From a virus, in the IMG/VR virus record IMGVR_UViG_3300017960_000001, positions 1-64,000 of that record: DNA of 64,000 nucleotides, one strand, 5' to 3'. Positions 22,602 through 31,314 of the stretch are shown piece by piece. A model generated the notes under the pieces. That model was not told the origin of the DNA. It worked only from the letters and a program-made list of their open reading frames with translations, and ran no database searches. Positions within the stretch are counted from its first letter, which is position 1; each line of letters opens with the position of its first letter. The translations under genes were made by a program, and so were the position numbers.

Positions 22602-23817
22602 GATCCGCAAAACCGACGACGACGCCCCGACCCGGCTGGTCAACATCCGGCCATTGATGCTGAGCCTCGTAGACTACGGGGCGAATTGGGGAGGACAGAA
22701 TCACTTCCCGGTGCTGAAGGCCGCCGACCTGAGCAAGCGGGTGCCGGGTCCCGACGCCGGCGACGACGAAAGGCTCGCGGCTCAGGCGTCCCGTGCGGGG
22801 CAATACGGAATCGAGCAGCTGGCCGACGGCGGCAACCTCTCGTACCCGGACGACGGACCGACGGCCGAGGCACTCTACGCCGACCCGGTCAACCTGCTAT
22901 TCCCGATCGGCAAGTCCGACGACGAACCCGACACCGACGCGATCACCGCGGCCCTCGGGAGCCGGGGCACCGTCGCCGACCTGTACGAGAAGGACGCGAG
23001 CAAAACGAAGGTGCTCGACCGGATCGTCCGGGCCGCGCTTGCGAAGGGGATCGACATCGGCGAGGCCGACCCGGTCGACGCCCTGCTACCCGGTGATCTG
23101 AGGGACCGGCTGGCGAAGGCGGTGGGCGACATCACGATCACCAAGCCGAAGGTCGACCGGGCACCGCCCGCCGACGCCGCCGGCGAGATGGTGACGCAGT
23201 CCGTGGTAATGCCGAAGGATTCCTTCACGTTGGAAGAGGCTCGCGCCTGGGTCGGAGGACACGACGGCGTCGGGGACTACGGGCACGAAGAAACCGATTC
23301 GAGCTTTCGTTTCCGTCAATACGATCCCGAGCATTTCGAGGCCGGGTCGTTCAAGAATCTCAAGCTGGACAACGGCGTGACGCTGGTCCGGGGCAAGGTG
23401 AAGGACGGCGGCACCGATACCGACACCGACGCCGACACCGACACGGACGCGAAGAAGATCGCCGACGAGCTTGCCCGGTTGCATGTCCGAGCGGAGCTAG
23501 CCGAGCTTGCTGCCCGGGCCGACGCGGTTCTATCCACGCTGAGCAAGCGTGAGCCGCCAGCCTGTCCACGTCCGGCACCTGACGCGACACCTGACCCGTG
23601 CGATCAGAACCCCGCCCCAGAGGGGGCGCTGGACGCCTTGGAGAAGAAACACCTTGCGGCCGAGGAAGAGTCCCGTAGACTCCGGGCCGAGCTTCGGAAG
23701 GCGCGGGCGGAATCCGCTCGCAGGAATACCCAGATCGACACGCCGACCGGGATGACCCCGAGCGGTGCGGGCGGACAAACGGCCAACGCTGCCTATCCGC
23801 TGGATTACAATCCGTAA
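22591..23817 (+). CDS. protease-associated scaffold protein (XkdF C-terminal-type segments)
   Basis: Encodes 408 residues. The start (NIRPLMLSLVDYGANWGG, then FPVLKAAD) is the SLVD..AN..F.VLK block normally found at the end of XkdF-type proteases. FTLEEARAWVGGHDG...FRFRQYDPEHFEAG (about 211-252) is a segment common in phage protease and scaffold proteins. A DTDTDADTDTD run (nt 23409-23453) precedes a long coiled coil (LEKKHLAAEEESRRLRAELR). The protein therefore looks like the second half of a split protease plus a scaffold, ending 12 bases before the capsid gene. Confidence 0.65.
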   Translation: MDPEIRKTDDDAPTRLVNIRPLMLSLVDYGANWGGQNHFPVLKAADLSKRVPGPDAGDDERLAAQASRAGQYGIEQLADGGNLSYPDDGPTAEALYADPVNLLFPIGKSDDEPDTDAITAALGSRGTVADLYEKDASKTKVLDRIVRAALAKGIDIGEADPVDALLPGDLRDRLAKAVGDITITKPKVDRAPPADAAGEMVTQSVVMPKDSFTLEEARAWVGGHDGVGDYGHEETDSSFRFRQYDPEHFEAGSFKNLKLDNGVTLVRGKVKDGGTDTDTDADTDTDAKKIADELARLHVRAELAELAARADAVLSTLSKREPPACPRPAPDATPDPCDQNPAPEGALDALEKKHLAAEEESRRLRAELRKARAESARRNTQIDTPTGMTPSGAGGQTANAAYPLDYNP

Positions 23818-23829
23818 AAGGAGGAGAAG

Positions 23830-24765
23830 ATGCCCCTCGGTAACGACGAAATCATGGCGAAAGCGGAGATGCAGCTGAGTGACCTCCGCACCAACGGCGG
23901 CGAGTTGGCCCCGCACAAGTTCGACGAGTTCATCGCCCGGGCCACGGTCGCAACCCCGTTGCTCTCTCTGGCGCGGACCACCTCGCAGCAGTCCACCGTG
24001 GACGTGATCCCGAAGCTCCGCTTCACGGGTCGCGTGGCGCACCGGGCGACCGACGGCGTGGCCCTCTCTGAGGCGCAGCGCACGGCTCCGATCACGTCCG
24101 AAGTCGAGATCGAAACGACCGAGTTCGTGGCCGAGCTTCCGCTGACCGACTCGATCCTCGAGGACAACGTGATGCGCGGCAACCTGCTCAACCTCGTCGA
24201 GCAGGAAATGCCGAAGCGGATCGGCCGCGACACGCAGGAGAACATGATCCTCGGCGACACCGGCTCGGCCGACTACGACCTCGCCGGGTTCGACGGGATG
24301 CGCGCACTGGCGACGACCAACAACGTCGACGCCTCGGGGACCAAGCTCTCCCTCGCGCACATCGCATCCTCGCGGTTGGCGATGCCGGAGGAGTTCCGGT
24401 CGGACCTGACCATGCTCAGGCTGCTCATGGCCGACAACGTCGAGGTGCGCTACCGGCAAGACCTCGCCGCTCGCATGGGTGCTCTCGGTGACGCGATCCT
24501 CCAGGGGAACGACCCGATCAAGCAGCTGTCGATCGCGTTCGAGGTGATCACCGAGTGGCCGATCACCCTGACCCCGGGCAACTACTCCGATGCGTTGCTG
24601 CTCGACCCCAAGAACTTCATCATTTCGTACTGGCGGAAGATCACGATGGAGTCCGAGCGGTCGGCACGCGCCCGCAAGACCACCCTCATCTGGTCGTACC
24701 GGGTCGGATGCAACTACGAGGAGGAAGAGGCCGTGGTCACGATCGACAACCTGCTCGTCAGCTAG
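23830..24765 (+). CDS. major capsid protein (HK97 fold)
   Basis: Encodes 311 residues with AAAGGAGGAGAAG before the ATG. Position after protease/scaffold and the layout fit HK97-fold capsids. An N-arm is followed by TPLLSLARTTSQQSTVDVIP, an E-loop region with VALSEAQRTAPITSEVEIET, a spine helix (LNLVEQEMPKRIGRDTQENM), and a P/A-domain C-terminus (ALLLDPKNFIISYWRKITME; WSYRVGCNYEEEEAVVTIDN). There is no long N-terminal delta domain, consistent with the separate scaffold gene. Confidence 0.85.
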   Translation: MPLGNDEIMAKAEMQLSDLRTNGGELAPHKFDEFIARATVATPLLSLARTTSQQSTVDVIPKLRFTGRVAHRATDGVALSEAQRTAPITSEVEIETTEFVAELPLTDSILEDNVMRGNLLNLVEQEMPKRIGRDTQENMILGDTGSADYDLAGFDGMRALATTNNVDASGTKLSLAHIASSRLAMPEEFRSDLTMLRLLMADNVEVRYRQDLAARMGALGDAILQGNDPIKQLSIAFEVITEWPITLTPGNYSDALLLDPKNFIISYWRKITMESERSARARKTTLIWSYRVGCNYEEEEAVVTIDNLLVS

Positions 24766-24791
24766 TCGATCGACCAACGGTAGGACCGCCA

Positions 24792-24810
24792 CGGGGGGCA
24801 CCGCCCCCCG
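24792..24810 (+). terminator. very stable GC hairpin after the capsid gene
   Basis: CGGGGGGC (24792-24799), loop ACC, GCCCCCCG (24803-24810), with CC/GG partly extending the stem. No T-tract follows, so read-through termination, pausing or mRNA stabilisation of the capsid message are the likely roles. The rest of 24766-24864 shows no gene. Confidence 0.45.
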
Positions 24811-24864
24811 CGGCCTGAACGACACGACGAACCCGGGGCAACCGGGAAGAACAGGAGTGAGCAA

Positions 24865-25197
24865 ATGACTCTCGGAACCATCACCGTGAACACCCGCGGC
24901 GGCGACGACCCCGCGGCACCGATCCGCCAGGACGCGATGTCGATCCAAGGCGACGACTCGTACCCGACGGGCGGCACGCCCGCGGCCGAGATCACGCCGT
25001 TGCTCGAGGCTCAGCTGGGCGTCGACCCGACGATCCTCGACATTTCCGGCATGGACACCACCGGGCGCTACGCGCTCGACTGGGACTCCGGCAATCAGGC
25101 GTTGAAGGTGATCGACCTGAACCCGACGCCGCCGGCCGAGGTGAGCCCGGGCGACATCAGCTCGCTGGAATTCAACGCGCTTGTCGTGAGCAAGTAG
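24865..25197 (+). CDS. putative capsid decoration/accessory protein
   Basis: Encodes 110 residues starting at ATG after ACAGGAGTGAGCAA. Gly/Pro/Asp-rich and beta-prone (GTITVNTRGGDDPAAP; YALDWDSGNQALKVIDLN), without cysteines. Its place directly after the capsid gene, with its own leader behind a hairpin, suits a small head decoration protein. Family not recognised. Confidence 0.5.
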   Translation: MTLGTITVNTRGGDDPAAPIRQDAMSIQGDDSYPTGGTPAAEITPLLEAQLGVDPTILDISGMDTTGRYALDWDSGNQALKVIDLNPTPPAEVSPGDISSLEFNALVVSK

Positions 25198-25263
25198 GGG
25201 CACCGCCGGGCGCGATCCTGGGGCTGATCCGTCGCCGCCCCTCAAGATGCCGGGCGACGGTGA

Positions 25264-25286
25264 AGCCCCTTCTTCACTGAGGGGCT
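25264..25286 (+). terminator. hairpin in the leader of the next gene
   Basis: AGCCCCT (25264-25270) and AGGGGCT (25280-25286) form a 7-bp stem with a 9-base loop, ending about 18 bases before the next start codon. There is no T-tract. It may modulate translation or cap an mRNA end. Confidence 0.35.
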
Positions 25287-25303
25287 GAAGAAAGGAACGA
25301 CCG

Positions 25304-26125
25304 ATGATCCATGCAGTACGAATGATTCCACACAACCCGACCGCCGGTTACAGACGCCGACGGTACGTCTCGCCGAGCGGACAGCTGTTCGAGGCCGGCG
25401 AGGCTGCACCGGGCCGCGTTCCGACGCCGTCGCCGGTGTACCGGGTGACGGCCGCCGAGGCGAAGCGGCTGACCGAACGGCACCCCGACGACCCGGGGAT
25501 CTTCCGGGTGGCGCAACCTCGCAACCATCACCTCCCGGTGTTCGAGCTAATCGAATTCAAGACCGAGGAGGAGTTCGCCGCGTTCCTGCAAACGGACATG
25601 GAGCGGCGGGCGCACAAGGGCTTGCCCGCGGTCAAGGCTGCGGTGAAGGAACCCGCGAAGGGGATGTCGGTCGAGGGGCCGCCGTCCGCACCACGGGGGG
25701 GCGAGGCCCTCGCGGAGTTGGGGGCCGAGAACGCGGCGCTACAAACCCGGCTCGCTGAGTCGGAGGCGGCGCGCGAACAGCAGGCGAACGTGATCGCCCG
25801 GCTCGAAGCAAGGCTCGACGATGTCGAGTCTGAGCTACGCGACACCCGGACAAAGGCACCGCCGTCCGAGGCGGGCCCGTCCGGGTCGGTGGCCGACCTC
25901 GTCGACCCCGACGGCGGCGGTGAGGATGACGGCGGGGAGGACGGCGAGGAGGACGGCACTGGCAGCGACGAGGAACCGACAACGGAACCCGCCGCACCCG
26001 AGGACCCGCCCCCGTCGAAGCAGGGCAAGAAACCGCGAAGGGCGGCCAAGAAGAAGGCGGGCAAGAAGAAGCCCGCCGCCAAGAAAAAGCGCGGCGGCCG
26101 CAAGGCTACTGACAAAAAGAAATAG
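25304..26125 (+). CDS. structural protein with H1-like lysine tail
   Basis: Encodes 273 residues. N-terminal 100 residues are folded (YRRRRYVSPSGQLFEAGEAA; YRVTAAEAKRLTERHPDD). A coiled coil follows (LAELGAENAALQTRLAESEA), then an acidic Gly/Asp/Glu linker, and finally about 35 residues of alternating Lys/Ala/Pro (KKAGKKKPAAKKKRGGRK). Opposed acidic and basic tails suggest interaction with DNA or other head proteins. The lysine tail resembles those on the HTH, ParB-like and 27085-27477 proteins. Function unknown. Confidence 0.55.
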   Translation: MIHAVRMIPHNPTAGYRRRRYVSPSGQLFEAGEAAPGRVPTPSPVYRVTAAEAKRLTERHPDDPGIFRVAQPRNHHLPVFELIEFKTEEEFAAFLQTDMERRAHKGLPAVKAAVKEPAKGMSVEGPPSAPRGGEALAELGAENAALQTRLAESEAAREQQANVIARLEARLDDVESELRDTRTKAPPSEAGPSGSVADLVDPDGGGEDDGGEDGEEDGTGSDEEPTTEPAAPEDPPPSKQGKKPRRAAKKKAGKKKPAAKKKRGGRKATDKKK

Positions 26126-26186
26126 GACGGGGCCGGGGGCGTGATCGAACACTGAACCGACGGCCCCCGGACCGATGGAGGTTACC

Positions 26187-26627
26187 ATGGGGCAGAGGTT
26201 CAACGACTCGGCCGACGTCGACGACAGGCGGATCGCCGATCTCGCATTCCGCGCCACCGGCGGGGCACCCGCAGTACCACCGACAACAGAGGACCAAGGC
26301 GGCGATTGTCGCCGCTACGCTCAGGTCACTTTCTGGATCACGAACGACGACGCGACGAAGGCCGGGTTGTGCGACGTGACGCCGTGGCTGAGGATCCCGG
26401 TCGAGGAGGATCCTCTCGGCGGCGCGCTCACCTACTTCTGGCTCCCGCTGGACATGGTGCAAATCGACATGACCGCGATCGGTTCGGACCGGCGCATCGA
26501 CATCAACTGCGAGATGGGGGATCGGTTGTTCGTGCAGCTGGACCCCGCGGCGGCAGGGCTGGCGTGGGTCCGTGCTGACGGGTTCGTCCGGCACGAACGG
26601 GCCGAGGCTCAGGTCGTTTCGTCGTAG
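26187..26627 (+). CDS. hypothetical head-region protein
   Basis: Encodes 146 residues from the ATG after GGAGGTTACC (an in-frame ATG 12 bases earlier lies in that site). Beta-rich with a few Trp (YAQVTFWITNDDATKAG; LTYFWLPLDMVQIDMTAIG), and no recognised family. It lies between two proteins that may decorate the head. Confidence 0.5.
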   Translation: MGQRFNDSADVDDRRIADLAFRATGGAPAVPPTTEDQGGDCRRYAQVTFWITNDDATKAGLCDVTPWLRIPVEEDPLGGALTYFWLPLDMVQIDMTAIGSDRRIDINCEMGDRLFVQLDPAAAGLAWVRADGFVRHERAEAQVVSS

Positions 26628-26656
26628 GCCGCGGTGCACGGGGCAGATGAACGACC

Positions 26657-27085
26657 ATGAAGCGACGCAACGCCCTCTCGGGTGCCCGCGCAGAATACCT
26701 GTTTGCACCACGGGTGGTCGACGTCGCTTGCCTCATTTCGGACGCGGTCGGCGATTGCATGTGCATCCGGGGCGATCGCATCGGCGACCGGTGGCGAGTC
26801 ACAGAGGCGGACCCGTTCGACGAGGCGAAGATGCCGGCCGTCGGGATCCTTCTCTCGAAGCTCACACCGACCACCGGCGAGATGCAGATCCTGGGGCCGT
26901 GCGACTTGTTCACCGGGTTGGATTGGGCGAGCCCGGGCTACTTCGTCGGCGCGTCTGGTATCACGGACACCGCCCCGGCTCCGGCCCCGGGCGGTTGGGT
27001 TTTGGTGCAGCACATCGGCAAGCCGGTCGCCGATGATCTGCTGTTGTTGACCGGCGAAAACATTCTAGTGAAGCGGAGGGGTTAA
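26657..27085 (+). CDS. putative beta-rich head decoration protein
   Basis: Encodes 142 residues. Strand-rich layout with VVDVACLISDAVGDCMCIRG, AVGILLSKLTPTTGEM, then GYFVGASGITDTAPAPAPGG and WVLVQHIGKPVADDLLLLTG. It reads like the small barrel of capsid cement proteins and like the C-terminal 70 residues of the fibre gene at 27497-28927. The stop overlaps the next ATG (TAATG). Family not certain. Confidence 0.5.
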   Translation: MKRRNALSGARAEYLFAPRVVDVACLISDAVGDCMCIRGDRIGDRWRVTEADPFDEAKMPAVGILLSKLTPTTGEMQILGPCDLFTGLDWASPGYFVGASGITDTAPAPAPGGWVLVQHIGKPVADDLLLLTGENILVKRRG

Positions 27086-27477
27086 TGGCACGCGACACGG
27101 GAAAGAAAAAGACGGCAGGGAAGAAGAAGCCAGCAAAAAAACGACCGGCCCGCAAGCCGGCGACGACGCCGGAGCCGGAGCAGACTCTGGCCCTCACCGG
27201 CGACGAGCTTAACGCGCTGAACTTGCACGAAGCCCGCGCCCGGATGCAGGCGACGGTGCTGACGAATCTGACCCTGCGACAAGAGATTTTGAACCGCGAT
27301 TACAAAGAGCAGAAAGCGGGGCTGGACGCCAAGCAGCGGGCGACCAAGCTAAGCCTCGCCGAAGCGCAGAACAACTATAACGAAACGGTGGCGGCGATCG
27401 AAATCCGTCTCGGGATCAAGCTAGCCGACCACCGACTAGAGGACGACGGGACGCTAGTTTTCCAACCCGTCGACTAA
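27085..27477 (+). CDS. helical protein with N-terminal H1-like lysine tail
   Basis: Encodes 130 residues. Residues 1-35 are Lys/Ala/Pro/Arg repeats (KKKTAGKKKPAKKRPARKPA), and residues 45-115 are a long helix pair (LHEARARMQATVLTNLTLRQ; AKQRATKLSLAEAQNNYNET). The tail could bind DNA; the helices could oligomerise. Coupled to the upstream gene by TAATG. No family recognised. Confidence 0.55.
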   Translation: MARDTGKKKTAGKKKPAKKRPARKPATTPEPEQTLALTGDELNALNLHEARARMQATVLTNLTLRQEILNRDYKEQKAGLDAKQRATKLSLAEAQNNYNETVAAIEIRLGIKLADHRLEDDGTLVFQPVD

Positions 27478-27496
27478 CAGCACAGGAGGCCCCAGA

Positions 27497-28927
27497 ATGA
27501 CCGAGCGACGTGTAGTCTACATGGACGACAACTACCACTATCCCGAGGAACAGGATCTAACCAGCGACACCTTCACGTTGTTCGGTCTGACTATCGGGGC
27601 CGGCAACCTCGACGTTAACGGCAACCGCATCACGCAGGTGCCGGACGTGCCGTCCGACGGGCAGGACGCGGTCAATCAGAACTACGTCGACTCGGTCGCC
27701 ACCGGGTTGCAGTGGCGCGAGCCGGTGACCGTGCACAACCTGATCGGCAACGCCACCGTGGCGACGCTGAACGGGCTCGGTGCGAGCGCGGGGGCCGCCT
27801 ACGTCGTGACCGACGCCGGCACGCTGACCCGCGGGTCGGTGGCCGTCGCCGCCGGAGACTTGGTGCAGGACGACGGATCGAACTGGGTTCTCGTCGTGAC
27901 CAACTCCGGCGGGTTCGTCCCGTCCGGCACGCGGGCAACGCTGTCCACCTCCACGGCTCTGATCTCTCCGTACACCGACGGATCCGACGACGGCAAGATC
28001 GTCGACTTCGACGGGGCGAGCAACACCGGCTCGGACACGTCCGAGGCCACCGACGGATCGGCCTTCATCGTGAACGGTGACGGGGGCTACTACGAGAATA
28101 ACGGTTACGTTTTCGACGGCACCGTCCCTACCGGCACGTGGATCCAGTTCACCGGCGCCGGACAGATCAACGCCGGGGCCGGACTCACCAAGGACGGCAA
28201 CACGATCGACGTCGGCAACGGCGACGGGATCAAGGTCAACGCCGACTCCATCGAGGTCGAGTTGTCGTCCTCGAACCCCGGCCTCGAATTGGTCGGGACG
28301 TCGCCGAACAAGACGCTCCAAGCTCTCGCCGGTGGCGCGAACGGAATCGTGATCGGGGCGACCGGCATCGAGGTGGAGATCGACGACAGCCCGGACACCC
28401 TCGACGTCGACGCCGACGGCCTAAAGGTGGTCGGCCTGCCGTCGCTGTTCAAGGTGAACGACGTCGCCGTCGGCGCCACCGTCACCGCGGCGAATCTCGA
28501 CGACCTGACCGACGGGTCCAACGCCGACGCGCTGCACACGCACGCCGGGTCCGCGGCGACCGAAGCTCCGAAGGTCGAGGACACGCACACGTGCAACACG
28601 GCTGTCACCACCGGCCGCGCGGTGTGCTGGTCGTCCACCGCCGAGGAGATCGAGCACGCCGACAACGGTGCGGACCTCACCGCTCAGGCGATCGGTGTGG
28701 CGCGTGTTGGGGCCGGCGCCGGGTCCGACGCCGAGGTGGTCAAGCACGGAATCTGCGACGGGCTCTCTGGGTTGACGGTGCAGACCGCGTACTACCTCGG
28801 AGGATCGGGGCAGCTGGTCGTCGCCGGCTCGATCCCGCGACCGGGGCGCGTGGTCCGCATGGGATACGCTCCCGCTGCGACCAAGCTCGACGTGCAGATC
28901 ATGGACTTCGGTCGACGGGCTGCCTAG
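27497..28927 (+). CDS. fibre protein (head or tail fibre)
   Basis: Encodes 476 residues. After a short N-terminus, residues 35-75 carry the fibre module GNRITQVPDVPSDGQDAVNQ then NYVDSVATGLQWRE. A long beta-repeat shaft follows (INAGAGLTKDGNTIDVGNGD, IKVNADSIEVELSSSNPGLE, IVIGATGIEVEIDD), then a globular C-terminal domain (AIGVARVGAGAGSDAEVV...YYLGGSGQLVV). These are typical trimeric fibre features. Its location between capsid and connector genes, far from the tail tip genes, favours a head fibre or whisker. Confidence 0.7.
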   Translation: MTERRVVYMDDNYHYPEEQDLTSDTFTLFGLTIGAGNLDVNGNRITQVPDVPSDGQDAVNQNYVDSVATGLQWREPVTVHNLIGNATVATLNGLGASAGAAYVVTDAGTLTRGSVAVAAGDLVQDDGSNWVLVVTNSGGFVPSGTRATLSTSTALISPYTDGSDDGKIVDFDGASNTGSDTSEATDGSAFIVNGDGGYYENNGYVFDGTVPTGTWIQFTGAGQINAGAGLTKDGNTIDVGNGDGIKVNADSIEVELSSSNPGLELVGTSPNKTLQALAGGANGIVIGATGIEVEIDDSPDTLDVDADGLKVVGLPSLFKVNDVAVGATVTAANLDDLTDGSNADALHTHAGSAATEAPKVEDTHTCNTAVTTGRAVCWSSTAEEIEHADNGADLTAQAIGVARVGAGAGSDAEVVKHGICDGLSGLTVQTAYYLGGSGQLVVAGSIPRPGRVVRMGYAPAATKLDVQIMDFGRRAA

Positions 28928-28946
28928 CAGCTGAAAGGGGTTAGAC

Positions 28947-29510
28947 TTGGCACGGGATCGCGTTCGACCGCTGAAGCTCGAGGATCCCGCCACCGGCGGG
29001 ACGCAGCTCGACCCGTTCCCGTCCGAGGCTGACCCTACCGAGGACTACCTCGACACCCGCGGCGTCACGCTCCAAGAGGGCGGCTCGGACGACGAGCAGG
29101 TCTACATCGAGCGCGACGCCAGCGGGAACATGGTGTTCGAGGATCCGATCGTCGGCGCACCGTACACGCTCGCCAACCTGCTAGCCGGCGCTGGCGGCCT
29201 GACCGAGAACGCGCACAAGGTGCTGCGCCAGCTGATTCACTTCATCGACGACGGCCCGGCCGAGGGGTTCACTACCGGCGCGTTCCGTGAAACGTCGGGC
29301 GGGATCTTCCCGACAGCGATCATCTGGTACGAGGACGCGACCAAGGCGAAAAAGATAGTGGAGCGTTCGCTGACGTGGACCGGGATCCTCGTCACGACTG
29401 ACGAGTGGAAGGTCTACGACACCGACGGCTCGACGGTGCTTGCGACGGTGACGGATACGATTTCTTACACCGGGATTTTCGAAACGAGCAGAACGAGGGC
29501 GATCGCATGA
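28947..29510 (+). CDS. fibre/whisker-associated protein
   Basis: Encodes 187 residues from a TTG with AAAGGGG upstream. GVTLQEGGSDDEQVYIERDA, then LTENAHKVLRQLIHFIDDGP and FPTAIIWYEDATKAKKIVER, match a small protein pattern often found beside phage fibre genes; its exact function is not known to me. The stop overlaps the next start (ATGA). Confidence 0.55.
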   Translation: MARDRVRPLKLEDPATGGTQLDPFPSEADPTEDYLDTRGVTLQEGGSDDEQVYIERDASGNMVFEDPIVGAPYTLANLLAGAGGLTENAHKVLRQLIHFIDDGPAEGFTTGAFRETSGGIFPTAIIWYEDATKAKKIVERSLTWTGILVTTDEWKVYDTDGSTVLATVTDTISYTGIFETSRTRAIA

Positions 29511-30211
29511 CACTGTCACCGGCTGCTATTCTGTACGATGCCGACGGCCACGCGGTCGGGGTGGTGCAGGACGACACGCTCTACCGCCTTCAAGCTGACG
29601 CCAAGATCGCGGTAAAACAGACGTCCGGCGATCTGGCCCACCTGACCGTCCTCGACGATACGGGGGCGGCGAAAACTACGATCTACACCGCGGCCGGAGA
29701 CTTGGTTAATTTTCCGGTTGCCCCCGGCGATGCGAGCGGGCTCGTTAGAGAGTTCTTGCGTCAGTCCGGGTCCGTGCCGGACACGGCTGATCTGAGGGTG
29801 GACGGAAGCTCCTCACCGGTCGATTTCGTGCTGGCAGCTGACCCCGCGGACGACATCGTGATCAACGAAATTTCTGTGGTGATGGTCGCCAACTCAATCA
29901 CGTCGGGGGCAGAGAAATTCGCGGGGTTGTCCGCCCTGACCAACGGGTTGAACGTGTATTTCTACGACGGGTCAAGTGAGGTGTTCCTCGGCGGACTACA
30001 CCAGAATGAGGATTTCATGCACTTCTCCTCGCCCGGTGGCTATGGGTTCTGGGCACTTAGCAAGGATCAGGTGCTCGCTTCGCAGTACGTGAACGGGGCG
30101 GTCGTGCTCGCCGGTGGGACGTCGGAGGAATTGCGGTTACGGGTCGCCGATGATCTGGGCAGCGGGATCGACTATCTTAAGTGCAGGATCAAGGCAGTGA
30201 AGCGAGGATAA
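29507..30211 (+). CDS. putative structural protein with beta-rich C-terminal domain
   Basis: Encodes 234 residues from the ATG overlapping the upstream stop. The N-terminus (SPAAILYDADGHAVGVVQDD) resembles the lead-in of phage fibre-attached proteins. The C-terminal half (FVLAADPADDIVINEISVVM; GLNVYFYDGSSEVFLGGLHQ) is jelly-roll-like. It begins a run of three genes with similar sandwich-type domains. Receptor or glycan contact is plausible but not shown. Confidence 0.5.
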   Translation: MTLSPAAILYDADGHAVGVVQDDTLYRLQADAKIAVKQTSGDLAHLTVLDDTGAAKTTIYTAAGDLVNFPVAPGDASGLVREFLRQSGSVPDTADLRVDGSSSPVDFVLAADPADDIVINEISVVMVANSITSGAEKFAGLSALTNGLNVYFYDGSSEVFLGGLHQNEDFMHFSSPGGYGFWALSKDQVLASQYVNGAVVLAGGTSEELRLRVADDLGSGIDYLKCRIKAVKRG

Positions 30212-30212
30212 A

Positions 30213-31313
30213 ATGCCAACACGTGTAGAGGGGAACATCGATCTTGCCGTTGCGATTTCCACCGGTCGCGTCACAATGGCGGGGTTGCTAACGGTCGACG
30301 TCGGCGGGTTCGGCTACAACCTCGGCGGTGTCTATAAGGAATTCGTTGGCGCCGCCGGTCAGGCCGTGACGCCGTCCGAGGTCAACTACGTTTACGTCGA
30401 CGACGCTAACGAGCTGCAAGCCAATACGACCGGCTACCCTGCGGGAGAGCACATCCGGCTCGCTCGAGTGGTGGCTGACGCGAGCGTCATCACCGCGATC
30501 GTCGACGACCGCGCGTTCTTGAGTTGCACCGCCGAGGACGGTTCGGCCGACATCTACAAGCTCGACCCGTACCAAGTGACCGACGACTACGCGCCGACCT
30601 ACGCTCAGCTGATGTCGAACGGCCCGGTGATCATCGTCGACTCGACGGCGGGCGACGTGACCGTGACGCTCCCCGCGGCGGACACGGCGCCGGCCGATAG
30701 CAAGATTCACCGAGCCTGGGTCCACCACCTCGGGGGTGGGAACTTGTGTCAGGTCGAGGTCGCCGGTTCAGAAAACTTCTTCGACGGGCTGGTGGAGCTT
30801 CATCTGCCGGTCGGCAAAACGGCGCAGCTTGGCGTGATGAACATGGGGGACGACGCGCCGGGGTGGCTGAGAATCAGCGACATCGATACGGTGTGCGCGG
30901 CGCGCCGTCAGGCGACGTGGGCCGCGGCTAACTTTTCGTCGTGGACCTCGATCCCGTTCGACCAACAGACGGCTGAGGACAACCCGCACGTAATCGAGTG
31001 GGCGCCGGGACAACCGACCCGGATCACGGCGAAGCTCACCGCACGATACTGGGTTCAATACGTGTGTTCACTGGACAGCACCGGAGGCGGCGGGGCGTGG
31101 TCGATTCTATCCCGAATCCTGCTCAACGGATCCGACATCCCGCAACCCGGCAAGCTGAGGAGCGGAAACTACTCGAACGAGGACGCTAGCATCTCGCACC
31201 CCGGGTTCCCGTTGGACCTCAACGCCGGCGATTACATCGAGCTTCAGCTAAACCACAACGGGCTCGTCGGCAACATGAACAGCGCGCTTTTGTCGGTGCG
31301 GATCGAGGTGTAG
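30213..31313 (+). CDS. fibre-type protein with C1q/TNF-like C-terminal sandwich
   Basis: Encodes 366 residues. N-terminal beta region (VAISTGRVTMAGLLTVDVGG, YVYVDDANELQANTTGYPAG) is the usual attachment module of phage fibres. Residues 150-220 are a middle strand-rich domain. The last 130 residues (WTSIPFDQQTAEDNPHVIEW; ITAKLTARYWVQYVCSLDST) have the spacing of C1q/TNF-like jelly rolls used as trimeric tips. Likely part of the capsid-side fibre block. Confidence 0.55.
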   Translation: MPTRVEGNIDLAVAISTGRVTMAGLLTVDVGGFGYNLGGVYKEFVGAAGQAVTPSEVNYVYVDDANELQANTTGYPAGEHIRLARVVADASVITAIVDDRAFLSCTAEDGSADIYKLDPYQVTDDYAPTYAQLMSNGPVIIVDSTAGDVTVTLPAADTAPADSKIHRAWVHHLGGGNLCQVEVAGSENFFDGLVELHLPVGKTAQLGVMNMGDDAPGWLRISDIDTVCAARRQATWAAANFSSWTSIPFDQQTAEDNPHVIEWAPGQPTRITAKLTARYWVQYVCSLDSTGGGGAWSILSRILLNGSDIPQPGKLRSGNYSNEDASISHPGFPLDLNAGDYIELQLNHNGLVGNMNSALLSVRIEV

Positions 31314-31314
31314 C

